DNA of 64,000 nucleotides, from positions 18,089,346-18,153,345 of the forward strand of contig CM020618.1 in the NCBI GenBank assembly GCA_009829735.1, given 5' to 3'. The stretch is from Pyropia yezoensis (lineage: Eukaryota > Rhodophyta > Bangiophyceae > Bangiales > Bangiaceae). Shown in pieces: positions 11,501 to 21,993 of this stretch. Both the position numbers and the translations under genes were made by a program. Below the pieces are notes generated by a model. The model was not told the DNA's origin and did not search any database. It was given only the letters and a program-made list of their open reading frames with translations. Within the stretch, counting starts at the first letter, position 1, and each line of letters opens with the position of its first letter.

Positions 11501-12428
11501 CCCCGCTCCACAACCGTACACCAGCTGCGCTCTTGCGCAGGTGAGCCATTACCACCTCCAAGACAGACCGGTAGTACACCTCGTAGACGGCACCGCCCTC
11601 ACGGATCTTCAGTTTCTTCCAGCCCGCGCCTAGTACAGCGTCGCTGATGTCGTCGCGGAGCGCGTTCGTAAATGTAGAAGCCGTAGGAAACACGGCACTC
11701 AGAGAGAGGTGGTCACGTACCTCCATCCGGTCCACTGCGTCGCGACGGTCCCAAACCTCCAAGAAGTCGTACAGCTGCTTCTGCTCTCTCAATGACAATC
11801 CCGCCCCGCCCACACCGAGAACAAACTGCTGCAGTGCCCGAAGACGACGGGTGTTGAACCTCCCTGGTCGGCTGTTCTTGCGTCGCTGCAAAATGGGGAC
11901 GGACCGCGCGGCGTCATCGAGCACCTCGTAAAGACTGAGGACACGCGTCGCCAAGGACTGGTAGGCGTACGCAGCATCCATAGCGTAGTCAGCAGCGCCT
12001 TCCCGCAACACCCCAGTCATCTCTAGCAGAGGATACAGCTTCGCACGGATGGCGGCGTCATAGCTGCCGGTACTGTCGGCTACGAGAGCACCCAGACCCA
12101 CAGTCGCTTCATCTGCCATCAGCTTGTCGTCTGGATCCTGGGTGCTGTCGGCTCCCGGACGAGCTGCTCCACCGTGGGGCTGCCGGCCGCCCATCAGGAG
12201 GTCCATGTGGCTTCGTGCCCTGGGACGCAAGGGAGCGCCGGCCGTCTCAAAGGCGCCATGAGGATCCCCCAGTGGTGGCGACCTCCCCCTCTTCCTGCTG
12301 GGTATGCCGTTTCCCTCTTCTCTCCCGTGAGCCGACCTCTGGTGCCATACAAAGCCGCCTTTGCTGTGTGTCGTGAAGTCACAGACAGAGCAGACGAGCA
12401 GCCTGGCCCGCTTCTTCCCACCAGACAT
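8511..12428 (-). CDS. Plavaka/CACTA-like transposase with N-terminal C2H2 finger, spliced, with one apparent frameshift
   Basis: I propose exons 11342-12428, 10571-11151, 10255-10427, and 10013 down to 8511. Three introns (190, 143 and 241 bp) each start with GTACGT, end in AG and keep phase. Residues 10-34 hold a C2H2 finger (CSVC, then H and H four residues apart). Plavaka-type blocks follow: LYSDSSQLSWSG joined to AHKLYPVRVRLVNDM, then FPCVLLYVCDQPEKRAV, CQRPCSQCDV, FDALH joined to VLDLGATR, PPG joined to YLVKHDEPQSVFTGKHQREG, and KVHKLLCHVMEAIRMHGN with INERLHKDDKPYYARTNK. Near 9060-9160 the frame moves by one base into the final block (residues such as DPWYDFVLY and HVVPDFADLA). This is either a mutation, a sequencing error or an unrecognised small intron, so activity is uncertain. 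Confidence 0.7.
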
Positions 12429-13214
12429 ATCTGTCAACGGCAGTAGCAGTGACAGAGACCGAACCAACGAGCGGCAGCACACCGTGAAGCGGTCCAATGT
12501 CAGCGTCAATGACCTGTTCACAGCAAAGGAACCCGCGGCGCTAGGTCGACGACGGCAACGCATTGCTCTCGATCCCGCGCACACATTGACGTCCATAAAA
12601 CGCCTGTGGAGATACACGTACCATAGGCGTAACAGGCGGCCACCTCATCGGCAGTGCAGACGAAAAGTGAGGAGGGTGGGACGTCCGCTTCGACGCGGAA
12701 GAGAGCAGCACATAGGTCTCTGGAGTTGCGGGGGCGGCACGTCGGCCCAGACAAGGAGGAAGGAGAACGGTTGCACGGCCAAGATGTTGCGCGTTGGCGG
12801 GCAGAGGCAGGCGGCTCACACGTCGGCGTCGGCGGAGAGAAGAGCGGCGCGCCAGGTGGAAAGTGTGGAGGGCAGCAGAGCGGCGCGCCTGGTCGAGAGA
12901 ATGGAGGGTAGCAGCGTGGCGCCTACAGGACTTACGGTCGTACGCCAACGCGGCTCAGCGCAAATGACCTGTGCCTCAAGAGCAGTCGGTCACGCATTGA
13001 GGCAGGGTGATGCAAGCGACCACACGGTACCGCTCTCACGCAAAGTCACTCAGCTTCACACGTCAGGCACCCGCCTGCACCGTCCAAAGCGCAATCAGAG
13101 CCCCGGCGACACCGCGTGTGGTAGCCACGCCTCGGCGACACTGTGTGTGGCGGCCGCGCGCCATTGCCCTAGGGAGGCAGGGCGGGCTGGAGCCCTTTCC
13201 ACCACCCGCTGCCT

Positions 13215-13250
<36 letters not shown>

Positions 13251-14310
13251 CCCCCCCACCGCCTCCGCATGGGACCCTCAAAGGAGATCCAAGAAAGTCA
13301 CGCAACGTACAGAGAGTGTGGCCATGCCTCCTGCTGTTGGCAGGCGTGTTGGCAGGCTGTTGCAGGCTACTGTGGCAGGTCTGTGGCCGACGTCGACAGG
13401 TCCCACCGAGGCCCATCGAGGCCCATCGAGCCCCGAGAAGGCCGTCGTCAGCGCAAGATTTCAAGCTCCGCCAGCGCAACTTGCTGTCTTCGAGAGCAAG
13501 TGAGTGTAAATGACAGAGTTACGGGATGCGTCGACCAATAGATGTGCGGCATTGCCAATACTTGACTGCTCCAAGTGGTACTTTTTTTTCTGGCCTCGGC
13601 GCCAACAGCTTCCGACACGCCACGCAATCTGCCTCCCTCTGTGGGTCCCCAACGAGAGCGTTTCGCCGCTGCTTTGGCTCCTGCGCTTCGCACACCATCG
13701 CCTGAACGCCTGCGTAGCGCCTGTGGTCCGCGTCTCTTCCTGGTACGGCACCCGCTGCCAAAGTCGGACTGCGCTCGTCCCCACGTACTTTCTGGTCATG
13801 GATCGGCTCCGGCGACGGTACGTCGGCTTGTGGACGGCGGGGAGAGGGGTAGCCGGCGCCTGAGGCCAGCCCACGAGCGGCGCAGCGTCCTCGGTCGCGC
13901 TTCCACAGATGTGTGCCGTAGCTAGTGAGGGCGAAGGGTTGCTTCTCCGTCCTGATGAGAGGACGGTATTCAGCGGTGCTGAGGCCTGCTGCCTGTGGAT
14001 GAAGATTCTTCGTCCTGCCTGGCGCCGCGCCCGCGCGAAGGTAATTTCCTGCCGGTTAGGCTCCCCTGTGCGGTCGCAACTGCACCCGGCGCTCGCTTGT
14101 GCGTCTTGTCATGTGAACCCTTGAGTGTGCTCTTTGGTACAAAAGCGTGGCAGGGCATGGCCCAGTGAGCGATGAGGGCGGTTTTAATGCGGTGTCTCTG
14201 ACGACGCGTTTGAGCCTGCGCTTTGTGGTGGCGCCCCTTGCTGTTTCTCCCTTACCCCCCTCCTGTGTTCACTGTGACCTGACCCGTTCGTTCCCCACAC
14301 TCCCCCCACT
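12429..14310. other. Non-coding interior of the transposon between the two divergent genes, with a C34 run
   Basis: This 1.9-kb stretch separates the transposase (leftward) from the accessory ORF (rightward), so it should contain both promoters. It includes a run of 34 C (13216-13249). There is also a short mid-element copy of the GGCCCATCGA motif in tandem (13405-13430), followed by CGTCGTCAGCGC, which resembles the left terminus. No protein in it is recognised. Confidence 0.4.
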
Positions 14311-16983
14311 ATGCCTCCTCGGCGCATTCCTCAGCTATTTGCCAACCTTCCTTCGACGCAGCCGACGGCCGCAAGTGATGGCCATGCGGCAGCAGCCGCT
14401 GTTCTGGCGGAGATGCCGACGGGTCACGCGCAACTGCACTGGGTCACGCCTGGCTTCGCCTCGGACGAGTCGTCCGTTCTCCAGCCTCCAGTGCTGTCCC
14501 CGGCAGCCAGTTCGGCCCGACCACCGCTTGCAGCCCGTCCTCTCCGGGCTGCGGAGGTGCGCGGAATGGCCTTGCCCCCCCGGCGACCTGCGACGCTCGT
14601 CGCTGCTGCGTCGACGCCCCCGCGGCGCACCTCGGCGATGCAGTCGGGGAAGCGCGCGCTGGGGGCGTCCACGACTCTGAAGGGTGGCGCTGATGCGACA
14701 GCTGCAGGCGGGACGGCTCATGAGGAGGATGGCGCTTCTCCGGTCTCCATCGCAGAAGCCGCGCGCCGGGGCGCGCGTGCCACAACCACGCCGATGGTGC
14801 CTGTCGGGGGGGGTGGCTCACGGGCCAGCACGCCAAGCCAGCCCGCCGTTTCACGAGCTGCGTCGCCGGGGTCGGCGGACCTGCATGCACCGCCATCGTC
14901 GTCCGGCGTGCGTAGGCCTTCCTTGTGCGAGGCGCCCCTGCAGACGCGTCAGGCTCCTGTGGCTGTTCCACCCAGAGGTCTGTCTTATCGGGTGGTGCAG
15001 GGGGGGGCTGCTGCCAACAACGCCGGTCTCGCTGGAGAGCGGTCGCTTACGCGAGCGGCTTTCAAGTCGCCGTCCAAGCCAACAAAGGGCGTTCGAAAGC
15101 AGGTCAAGCCGCGCGTCAAGCGCGCATCCAAGAAGACGGTGACTCAGCAGCTGGCCGATGGTCCTGCTGGCGGGCCTGTTCGGGTGTCTGACGGGCCGCC
15201 AACGGCAGCGTCGCAGAATGGAGCTACGCCGCTTGCTGTTCCTCCTCCAATTCACCAGGTAGGCGAGCCGCCTGCTTCTTCGCACGTGACCGTGGTCGCA
15301 ATGACCAGGGTGTTTGTAGAGGGCCTTCACCCAGTGTGTGCCCACTTGGCGGGGCTGAGCAAGAAGCTCGATGAGGTCCACACCTCCGTCAACCGCCTTT
15401 CAACGAGCTTGCACAACCAGGGCGTGGGGAACAAGCGCACCGCCCAAGCTGTGGTGCAACTGCACGGCGCCTTCAAGGGCGTGTACGACGGGGTGGTCGC
15501 CAGAGTCAAGAAGGAGCCGGTTGGGGCGGTCAAACTTCGTGGGAGCACCGCGATGCTGGACGACTGTGAGGCCCAGCTGGAGCTGGCAACCATCAATGAA
15601 CAGGAGCTCGGTGATGTGCGCGACGTGGCCAAGAAGGCGCTGATCAACGAGATGTTGGGGTCCACCGAAAGCTACAAGGCGATGCCCAACCGGGCGCGCT
15701 TCCTGGGTATGTTGTGCGAGGCTTGCGAGAGCGTCCGAGGTGGCACCCGCGACGACTCGGAGGCGTACCTTGCGAGCTTCCGCGTCTTCTTGACGACAGC
15801 CGGCACCCCAACGGAGAAGCGCGTTCGCGTCAGTGAGAAGCTCCTCCGCATCACCAGCCACGTGACCGAGGCTCTGCGGAAGGTGGCAATGCAGGCGTGC
15901 TTCAGCAGCTTGGGCGACAACGTGGAGCTGATGACCCCCGAGGTCGCGGCCAAGTGGCTGCAGAAGGGCAAGTACGCGAACTCTCCAACGGCGGACGCCG
16001 CCATCAACGCCGCGCTGAAAGCGATGTTCAAGCGTAATGGCCACCATTCGCGTGTTGTTGAGCCTAAGGACGTGGGCGACGCCGAGTACGTTGACGCAAG
16101 CACTGGACACGTCGGGCTTATCGCCCACTGGGCACGAGGCATGTTTGAGAAGGTGGCTGGGGTCCGTAAGTCGCGCCGAAGTGGCAACGATGACGGTGCA
16201 TACGATGGGTGGCGGGAGGAGGTGCGTCATGTCAGCAAGTTCCTCCGCAAGCACCAGAGCGTCAAGGCCGGTCTCCGGCTGTGTGATGGAAAGGACAAAC
16301 GACGCGCCATGCAAGTTGCCGACGACGGGACCTTTGTCATTGACGCGTCGGGCGATGAGCTCCAAGAGCGTCCGGCTCGTCCTGCTGGGTCGAGTGGCTC
16401 TGCGGGGTTGGATGGCTCTGCGGGGTCTAATGGCTCTGCCGATCCGGAGTGGGATAGTAGTACGACGCTGCTGCCTGGGTATGCGTCAGGGGACGGCGGT
16501 ACGGACGGTGGGGAGGGCGTAGACGGTGGGGAGGGTTATGATGACGGGGAAGATTATGATGACGGGGAGGGCCTTGGCGATGGGGAGGGCGTCGAGCATG
16601 AGGAGGGAGTTGCGAGAGAGGAGGGAGTCGGTGGCTGGGATGGCGTTGATGGAGGGGAGGGTGTCGCCGTCGCGGATGGTGCTGAGGGTGGGGAGGGCGC
16701 TGCCCGTGTGGGGGGTACTCGTGTCGTCGTGGATGGCTCCGACGATGGGGCCGGCCTTGGTGCTGTCGGGGACGTGGCCAGTGGGGCTGTTGGTGAATCT
16801 GCAGGAGTCGTGAGCGGTGGTGCTGGCATTGACGCTGCGGATGGCGTTGACGCTGCGGGGGGTGCCGACGCCGTGGTTGGCATTGAAGGTGGCGAGCTGG
16901 GTCCCGCTCCGCCTGGAGTTCTCCCGGAGAGCGCCGCATATCCGGGCGGGTTTCCTGAGTACCTCGAGGAGGTGCCTCTGTGA
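14311..16983 (+). CDS. Uncharacterised 890-residue basic/acidic protein inside the transposon (possible second, TnpA-like gene)
   Basis: I do not recognise this family. The uninterrupted 890-codon frame starts at an ATG after a pyrimidine-rich leader. Residues 1-250 are Ala/Pro/Ser-rich. A strongly basic block at about 250-282 (KSPSKPTKGVRKQVKPRVKR and following Lys/Arg) could bind DNA. Residues about 325-685 have mixed composition and look folded and helical, with LSKKLDEVHTSVNRLSTSLH as a possible coiled coil and a long alpha-rich part around EVAAKWLQKGKYAN. The last 200 residues are a Gly/Asp/Glu tail with repeats such as DGGEGYDDGEDYDDGEG. Its position between the same terminal repeats as the transposase suggests an accessory transposition or silencing-evasion protein. 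That role is inference from position only. Confidence 0.6.
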   Translation: MPPRRIPQLFANLPSTQPTAASDGHAAAAAVLAEMPTGHAQLHWVTPGFASDESSVLQPPVLSPAASSARPPLAARPLRAAEVRGMALPPRRPATLVAAASTPPRRTSAMQSGKRALGASTTLKGGADATAAGGTAHEEDGASPVSIAEAARRGARATTTPMVPVGGGGSRASTPSQPAVSRAASPGSADLHAPPSSSGVRRPSLCEAPLQTRQAPVAVPPRGLSYRVVQGGAAANNAGLAGERSLTRAAFKSPSKPTKGVRKQVKPRVKRASKKTVTQQLADGPAGGPVRVSDGPPTAASQNGATPLAVPPPIHQVGEPPASSHVTVVAMTRVFVEGLHPVCAHLAGLSKKLDEVHTSVNRLSTSLHNQGVGNKRTAQAVVQLHGAFKGVYDGVVARVKKEPVGAVKLRGSTAMLDDCEAQLELATINEQELGDVRDVAKKALINEMLGSTESYKAMPNRARFLGMLCEACESVRGGTRDDSEAYLASFRVFLTTAGTPTEKRVRVSEKLLRITSHVTEALRKVAMQACFSSLGDNVELMTPEVAAKWLQKGKYANSPTADAAINAALKAMFKRNGHHSRVVEPKDVGDAEYVDASTGHVGLIAHWARGMFEKVAGVRKSRRSGNDDGAYDGWREEVRHVSKFLRKHQSVKAGLRLCDGKDKRRAMQVADDGTFVIDASGDELQERPARPAGSSGSAGLDGSAGSNGSADPEWDSSTTLLPGYASGDGGTDGGEGVDGGEGYDDGEDYDDGEGLGDGEGVEHEEGVAREEGVGGWDGVDGGEGVAVADGAEGGEGAARVGGTRVVVDGSDDGAGLGAVGDVASGAVGESAGVVSGGAGIDAADGVDAAGGADAVVGIEGGELGPAPPGVLPESAAYPGGFPEYLEEVPL

Positions 16984-17912
16984 CGTGCTTTGACGACGTG
17001 AGGAGGGTGTGGCGGAGTGTGGCGGAGTGCAACCAATAACCCCGTTGGACTCACGGGTGGGTTCGAGGACATGACCGGGACAGCTTGCTGCTGCTTGTGC
17101 TGGAGGGCTCGCCGCTGTCGGCTGTGGGATTGTGGAACTGTGTCGTGTTGGCGGCCTTGCTCGTAGGCTGGGACTGGCTGCTGAGAGTGTGATAGCAAAG
17201 TGCGGGCAGGCGGAAAGTGTGAGGAGGTGTAGCCGGCGGGAGGGGGGCGGGGGGAGGGGGGGAGTGGCATGGAGATTGGAACTGGCCGCTGACCTAGCCG
17301 CCGGCAGCTTGTTGTTTGCATGTGAAGGAGGAACCGGTGGGCGAGGGGAGGGGTGGGGGGGGGGATAGGCGAGACTCTTAAGCAGACGCCCTGGGCTTGC
17401 TTGAGCGCCTTTTCTATGTAGTGGTAGACAGCCGAGTAGACGCTGGCGAGCCAGCGCTGTCTGTATGAGCACAGTTTGTACGTCTGCGTGTGAGTTATTC
17501 GTTGCTCCCAGAGATGATTGGAAGATGGCCAGGACCGCTTTGGTACCACCACAGCGTCAACAGTGTGTCCTTCTTCGTTGCGCGGTATCCAGGGTCTTAC
17601 CAACAGCACTAGTGGCTGCCACAGTGAGCAGGAGTACCAGGGCAGGGGGGGGACGAAAGGGAAGCGAAAGTGGGAACACTGGTATAGGTTGTGGTCCCAC
17701 ACGAAGACCTCGTGAGAGAGCTGAGAATTATCATGAGTCCGAGACTGTGCATGCGAGACTGTAAAGGACGCGCGCCCGATAGGAATCTCCATCGAGGCCC
17801 ATCGAGCGCGTCCCCATCGAGTTTCCCTCGAAGGCCCATCGAAAAGGGGTTTCGGCGGCCACTGAAGCCCCGTCGAGTCCCGTCGAGTTTCCATCGAATG
17901 CGCGGACTCGGC
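16984..17912. other. 3-prime flank of the accessory ORF and right subterminal region
   Basis: No gene is recognised. The distal part (17785-17900) carries CCATCGAG, CCCATCGA and CCCGTCGAG motifs near 17789, 17797, 17812, 17834, 17868, 17878 and 17891, mirroring the left subterminal cluster. Confidence 0.5.
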
Positions 17913-17936
17913 GGGCTTTCAGCGGGAGCTGACGAT
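17913..17936 (-). repeat. Right terminal inverted repeat of the transposon
   Basis: Exact reverse complement of 7222-7245. The sequence just outside is CGAT-free poly-G-rich DNA (GGGGGTGGGG), in contrast to the interior. Confidence 0.75.
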
Positions 17937-18226
17937 GGGGGTGGGGGTGCGCTGGCAGGGGCGGCCCGCGCGGGGACCGGCAGCTGCGCTGGCGGCCGGT
18001 GGCCTTGACACGGCGGCGTCGGCAAGGGTAGGCAGCCGCCAGCTGCAGCGGCTGCTGCGTTGACGTCGTGACGTGTCGCGCGGGGGGCGGGGGCGGGGGG
18101 GGTTGGCTGGAATTCCGACGCGGCCGCTGGTCCGCGCCGGCCCGGCTGGCGGCGGTCGGCGTCTGCGTCACAGCCCGCAACGGGTTCTGCGCCCCCCCAC
18201 CCCCTAGGCCTCCTCTGTCCCCCGCA

Positions 18227-18263
<37 letters not shown>

Positions 18264-21200
18264 CCACCCCCCCCCCCCCTTCCACCCCCCCATCGCCGCC
18301 CCGTACACCTGTACATACCAAGCCGGCCGCCGCCGTCCCCACCCCCACCGTCAGCAACGGGGGGGCAGGTAGGACCCCACCGCCGCGGCGGTGGCGTGGG
18401 GTGCCACCGCCGAGGCGACGCGCCGTCCCCCGCGCCCCCCACGGGGAGAGGGGGGTGGCGCTCTGATGGGAGGGGGGGGAATCGGCGGTCGGCGGCTGAC
18501 CGGTGGTGGTGCTGCGCGACGGCGGTGGCGGTGGCGGTGGCGGCGGCCGCGGGGGGCGCCTAGCGCGCTGGGGGGGTCGGCCGCGGCCGGGGGGGGGGGG
18601 CAAGGGCCGGGGTTTGCCCGCCCGCCGCCGCGCAGGGCCGGGGGGGGGGGTGGTGGTGTTGCCACCCCCGCCCTGGTACCAGTGTGGGCGGCGGCGGTGG
18701 CCGGCGGGCGGTGGCGGTGGCGGCGGCCGCTGGGAAGGGCGGCGTTGCGCTTGTGATGGCCATGGGGGGGGGGCGTGTCGGTGAGTCGCCTGCCGGAGGG
18801 CGGGGGGGGGGGAGGCGGGGGGGGCTGCCCGACCTAGGGATGATGGACGCGGCGGTGGTGGCGGCGGTGGCGGCGGCGGTGGCGACGGTGGTGGCGGCGG
18901 TGGCGGCAGTGGCGGCGGCGGTGGCAACGGTGGTGGCGGCCGCATGCGGTGGCGCGGCGGTGGTGGCCGTGTCGGCGGTGGCGGCGCGGGACGGGCGGGC
19001 GTCCCGCCGCCTGGTGGCCGGCCTCCCCGCAAAAACGGCGCCAGCCGCATTCGCGCCGGCGACGGCGCGCAGGCGGGGGAGAGGGTGGCGTGGGGATTTC
19101 CCCGTCGCCGTCGGGTGGCTCGGGACGGTCGGCCCATGGCCGCGGCGTTGACAGCGGGGGGGTCTATTTGGCCAGGCCCACTCCCCCAAAGGCGGCGGCG
19201 GGGGGGGGGGGGGTGGGGGAGGGAGGAAGTATCCTACCTACCTTCCCCGCTTCACCGGGGTCACCGCCGGCGGTGGCGCCACGGCTGCTGGGCTGTGGGC
19301 GGTGGGCGGTGGTCGGTGCGGCGGTCGGGGACTATGTTGGGCCAGGCTGACTCGGGCTCTGCGCTGCCCCGCGCGCGCGCGGAGCGGCCCGTGGGACCAC
19401 AACGGTCTGTGTTTCCCCTCCCCTCCCCCCCTCCCCACTCGTGGCCAGAGAACGTGGCCGACGCCGTCCAGGCCAACGGCGGTGGACACGCCTATCAGCC
19501 CGTGGCAACCGAGGAGATCCCACGACGACAGCCGGTGACCCGCGGCTGGCACCACCGTGCGGGGCGGGCCGAGCGCCGGGGCGCGGGGTTGCCACCAAGA
19601 CGCAGCACCACCGCTGCTTGACCTCCTCCCCTCGACGCCGAAGGCGGTGCGCATTTCGGGCGGGCGTGGCTGGCCCCTTGGAGGATTCCTGGACCGCCGC
19701 GGTGCCCGACACCAGCAGGGCGCCCCCACGACCTCCCTACACCCCGGTACCCGCGGGGGAAAGGTCCGACAGCGACGGCCGCCCGTCTCTGCTGGCCAGT
19801 GGCGGTGGTGCAAAGCGGCGGCGAGCCAGCGGCGCCGCCCCCACCTCCCCGTCGCACAGCGGCCAACGCCCAAGACCAACTGCAGCAGTGTCCGCGACCA
19901 GCGCTTGTCCACCACGCCCTCTGTTGCGGCCGCTCCTGTCAGAACTCTCTCCCCGCCGCGGCTGTGCCTGTACCCGCGCGGTGCGATGCCAGGGTGTCCG
20001 CCTGGCTAGACGCCCCCGCACGCTGTGGCCGCCTCGTCCGCCGCCGGCATTGCCAATGAACGGGGCCCCCCCCGTCGGGGCGACCCCCCCCCCCCTTACA
20101 CCGCTCCGGGCCGCGGTGGGTGTCGGTCGCATGCGTGCGCGCGCCGCCGCCGCCGCCCGTCCCACCCGTTGCCGCCTGTGCCAAGAGGCACGGGGCGGCG
20201 CTGCCGCCGCCGTGGCCTCTGGGGCGGCAGCCCGCGGCGCTGCTGCCGCCGTGGCCCCTGGGGCGGCAGCCCACCGGTATGCGCGGGGCAAGCCAGCCCA
20301 CGGGGCGTCCACCGTCCAGCCAGACCTGTCACTGTACAGTAGGCGCGGCCCCCAGCGACGGTGCCGTATCCCCAAACGGTTTGTTTGTCGGGCAGACAAC
20401 TCGCAAACGTCCAAAACAAGACGCACCCCTCAACCATCCACTCAACCGGATACACTCCGTCAACCAATGGGAGGTTGACGCGCCCTGCCTTGATCCTGAT
20501 CACGTTTAGAAAAACGGTCGACGTACCAGCCAAACGAGATGCAGGTTTGGTCTTTATCGGCCAAAGCATTAGGATCAAAATCGTCTCCCGGACATGGTCC
20601 CTGACAGCAGTGCCCCCCCCCCCCCTCTCTCAATGTATGTAGCTAAAGTTTTTTAGGCGCTTGCAGTACGCGCCTTGCCCGCATCTGGGGGGAGGACGAC
20701 TGACTGCAGCGGGGGGGGGGCCTCGCCGCAAACCCCCCCTGGCGGTGCGCCCCGAGATGGGACGGCGCCAATCTGGCTGGAGGGGGGCGCCCCCCTCCAT
20801 GGGTGACCGCCCCCCGCGCCCCTCCCCCGGCCGCCGCCGCCGCCGCGCGGCGGCCGCCGCCTCTGTCGCAGAGGAACAGGCACGGTGGCGGCAGGCGCCA
20901 GCAACAAGGCACCAACGAGTCCCCGCTCCGTACTCCCTCCCAACCACCCACCCACCCTCCACCCTACTATAGAGCGCTGGGCTGGGTGTGGTAGCTCCTC
21001 CCCCAACAAAGACGCGTCCGCCCCGGTGGCAGCCGCCCGCCGCCGTGGTCACCCACCCCCCCCCCCCCCCCCCCCCCCGGCACCCATCACGCGCACGACG
21101 GCATGGCCTGGCAACCGCTACGTAGAAAGATACGGGGCAGGCGCCAACCCTACCCCCCCCCTCATCCCCCCCCCCCCTCCCCCCCCCCCCTCTCCGCGCC

Positions 21201-21748
21201 CCGTTACGGGGAAACAAATCCCCACCCGCCCGCCCGCTGCCGACGGTCGCGCTGTGCCGTGACGCGGCACACCGTGACGGGGACGCGGGGGGGGGCCGCG
21301 CGGGGGATTGGCTCCCCTGCCGCCCCCCCCCCCGCCCGCTTTGCTTCGCTTCCCCTCTCCCTTCCCCACCCCCCCCCCCCCCCGCCCCTTTGCGACTCGT
21401 CTGCTTCCCCTACCCCTACCACCCGTTCCCCTTCCCCACACCCCCTTCCCCCACCCTCCCCCCCATCCCCCGCTTGGCATGGCCCACCGGGGGGCTGTCG
21501 CCGGCACACGCCGCCGAGCCGCCGCGCCCGCCGTGCCGGCCCGCCGCCGCGTGGGAGCGCCCGCGCGCGCGCCCGGCGGCGGCGGCCGGCACGCGCGCGG
21601 GTGCCCGCGCAGGCAGCCGGCAGACGGCGCCGTCCCCCCCCCCCCCCCCCGCCCTCCCCTTTTTGAGCAGCCCCCGCCGCCCCCCCCGGCCAGCCGCGGT
21701 GCCGCCCCAGCGCACCGTCGACGGCCGCTGGACAGGCGCGCGCGACGC

Positions 21749-21785
<37 letters not shown>

Positions 21786-21993
21786 TGCCGCCCCACGCCT
21801 GTGGCTGCCGCGGCGCGTGGGACCGTCAGGACGCCCACACCTCCCCCCCCCCCCCCCCGCCCCTCCCGTCCCCTCCCCCCCCCCCCCCAACTTTGCCCCT
21901 TTCATCCCCACTCGTCGCGCTCCCCTCCAACCCCCCCCTCCACCCCCCCCCCCCCCCCCCCCTTCTTCCCACCCGCCCCTCCCCCGCGTCGCG
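17937..21993. other. 4-kb low-complexity intergenic region
   Basis: It is dominated by G- or C-runs (for example C34 at 18229-18262) and GGC/GGT triplet tracts near 18840-18960. A less biased part lies at 20380-20640. Open frames of up to several hundred codons on both strands show only Arg/Pro/Gly/Ala bias and no family signature. A CTATAG stretch lies near 20966. I see no gene I can support. Confidence 0.4.

Larger units (their letters stand above)
7222..17936. mobile_element. Putative complete Plavaka/CACTA-like DNA transposon (about 10.7 kb)
   Basis: The two ends carry a 24-bp perfect inverted repeat (7222-7245 and 17913-17936) that begins ATCGTCAGCTCCCGCTGAAA. Inside each end is a cluster of CCCATCGA/CCCGTCGA motifs in both orientations, like the subterminal protein-binding repeats of CACTA elements. 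The interior holds a spliced Plavaka-type transposase on the minus strand and an 890-residue protein on the plus strand, which fits the two-gene layout of CACTA elements. If the element starts at TCAGC, both sides have a possible 2-bp CG duplication. Boundaries and completeness are inferred from this single copy. Confidence 0.6.

Noticed and set aside
18684-20478. Ala/Arg-rich frames in the 18-20 kb region as secreted or membrane proteins
   Set aside because: They come from GGC/GGT repeats and have no consistent hydrophobic or domain pattern.
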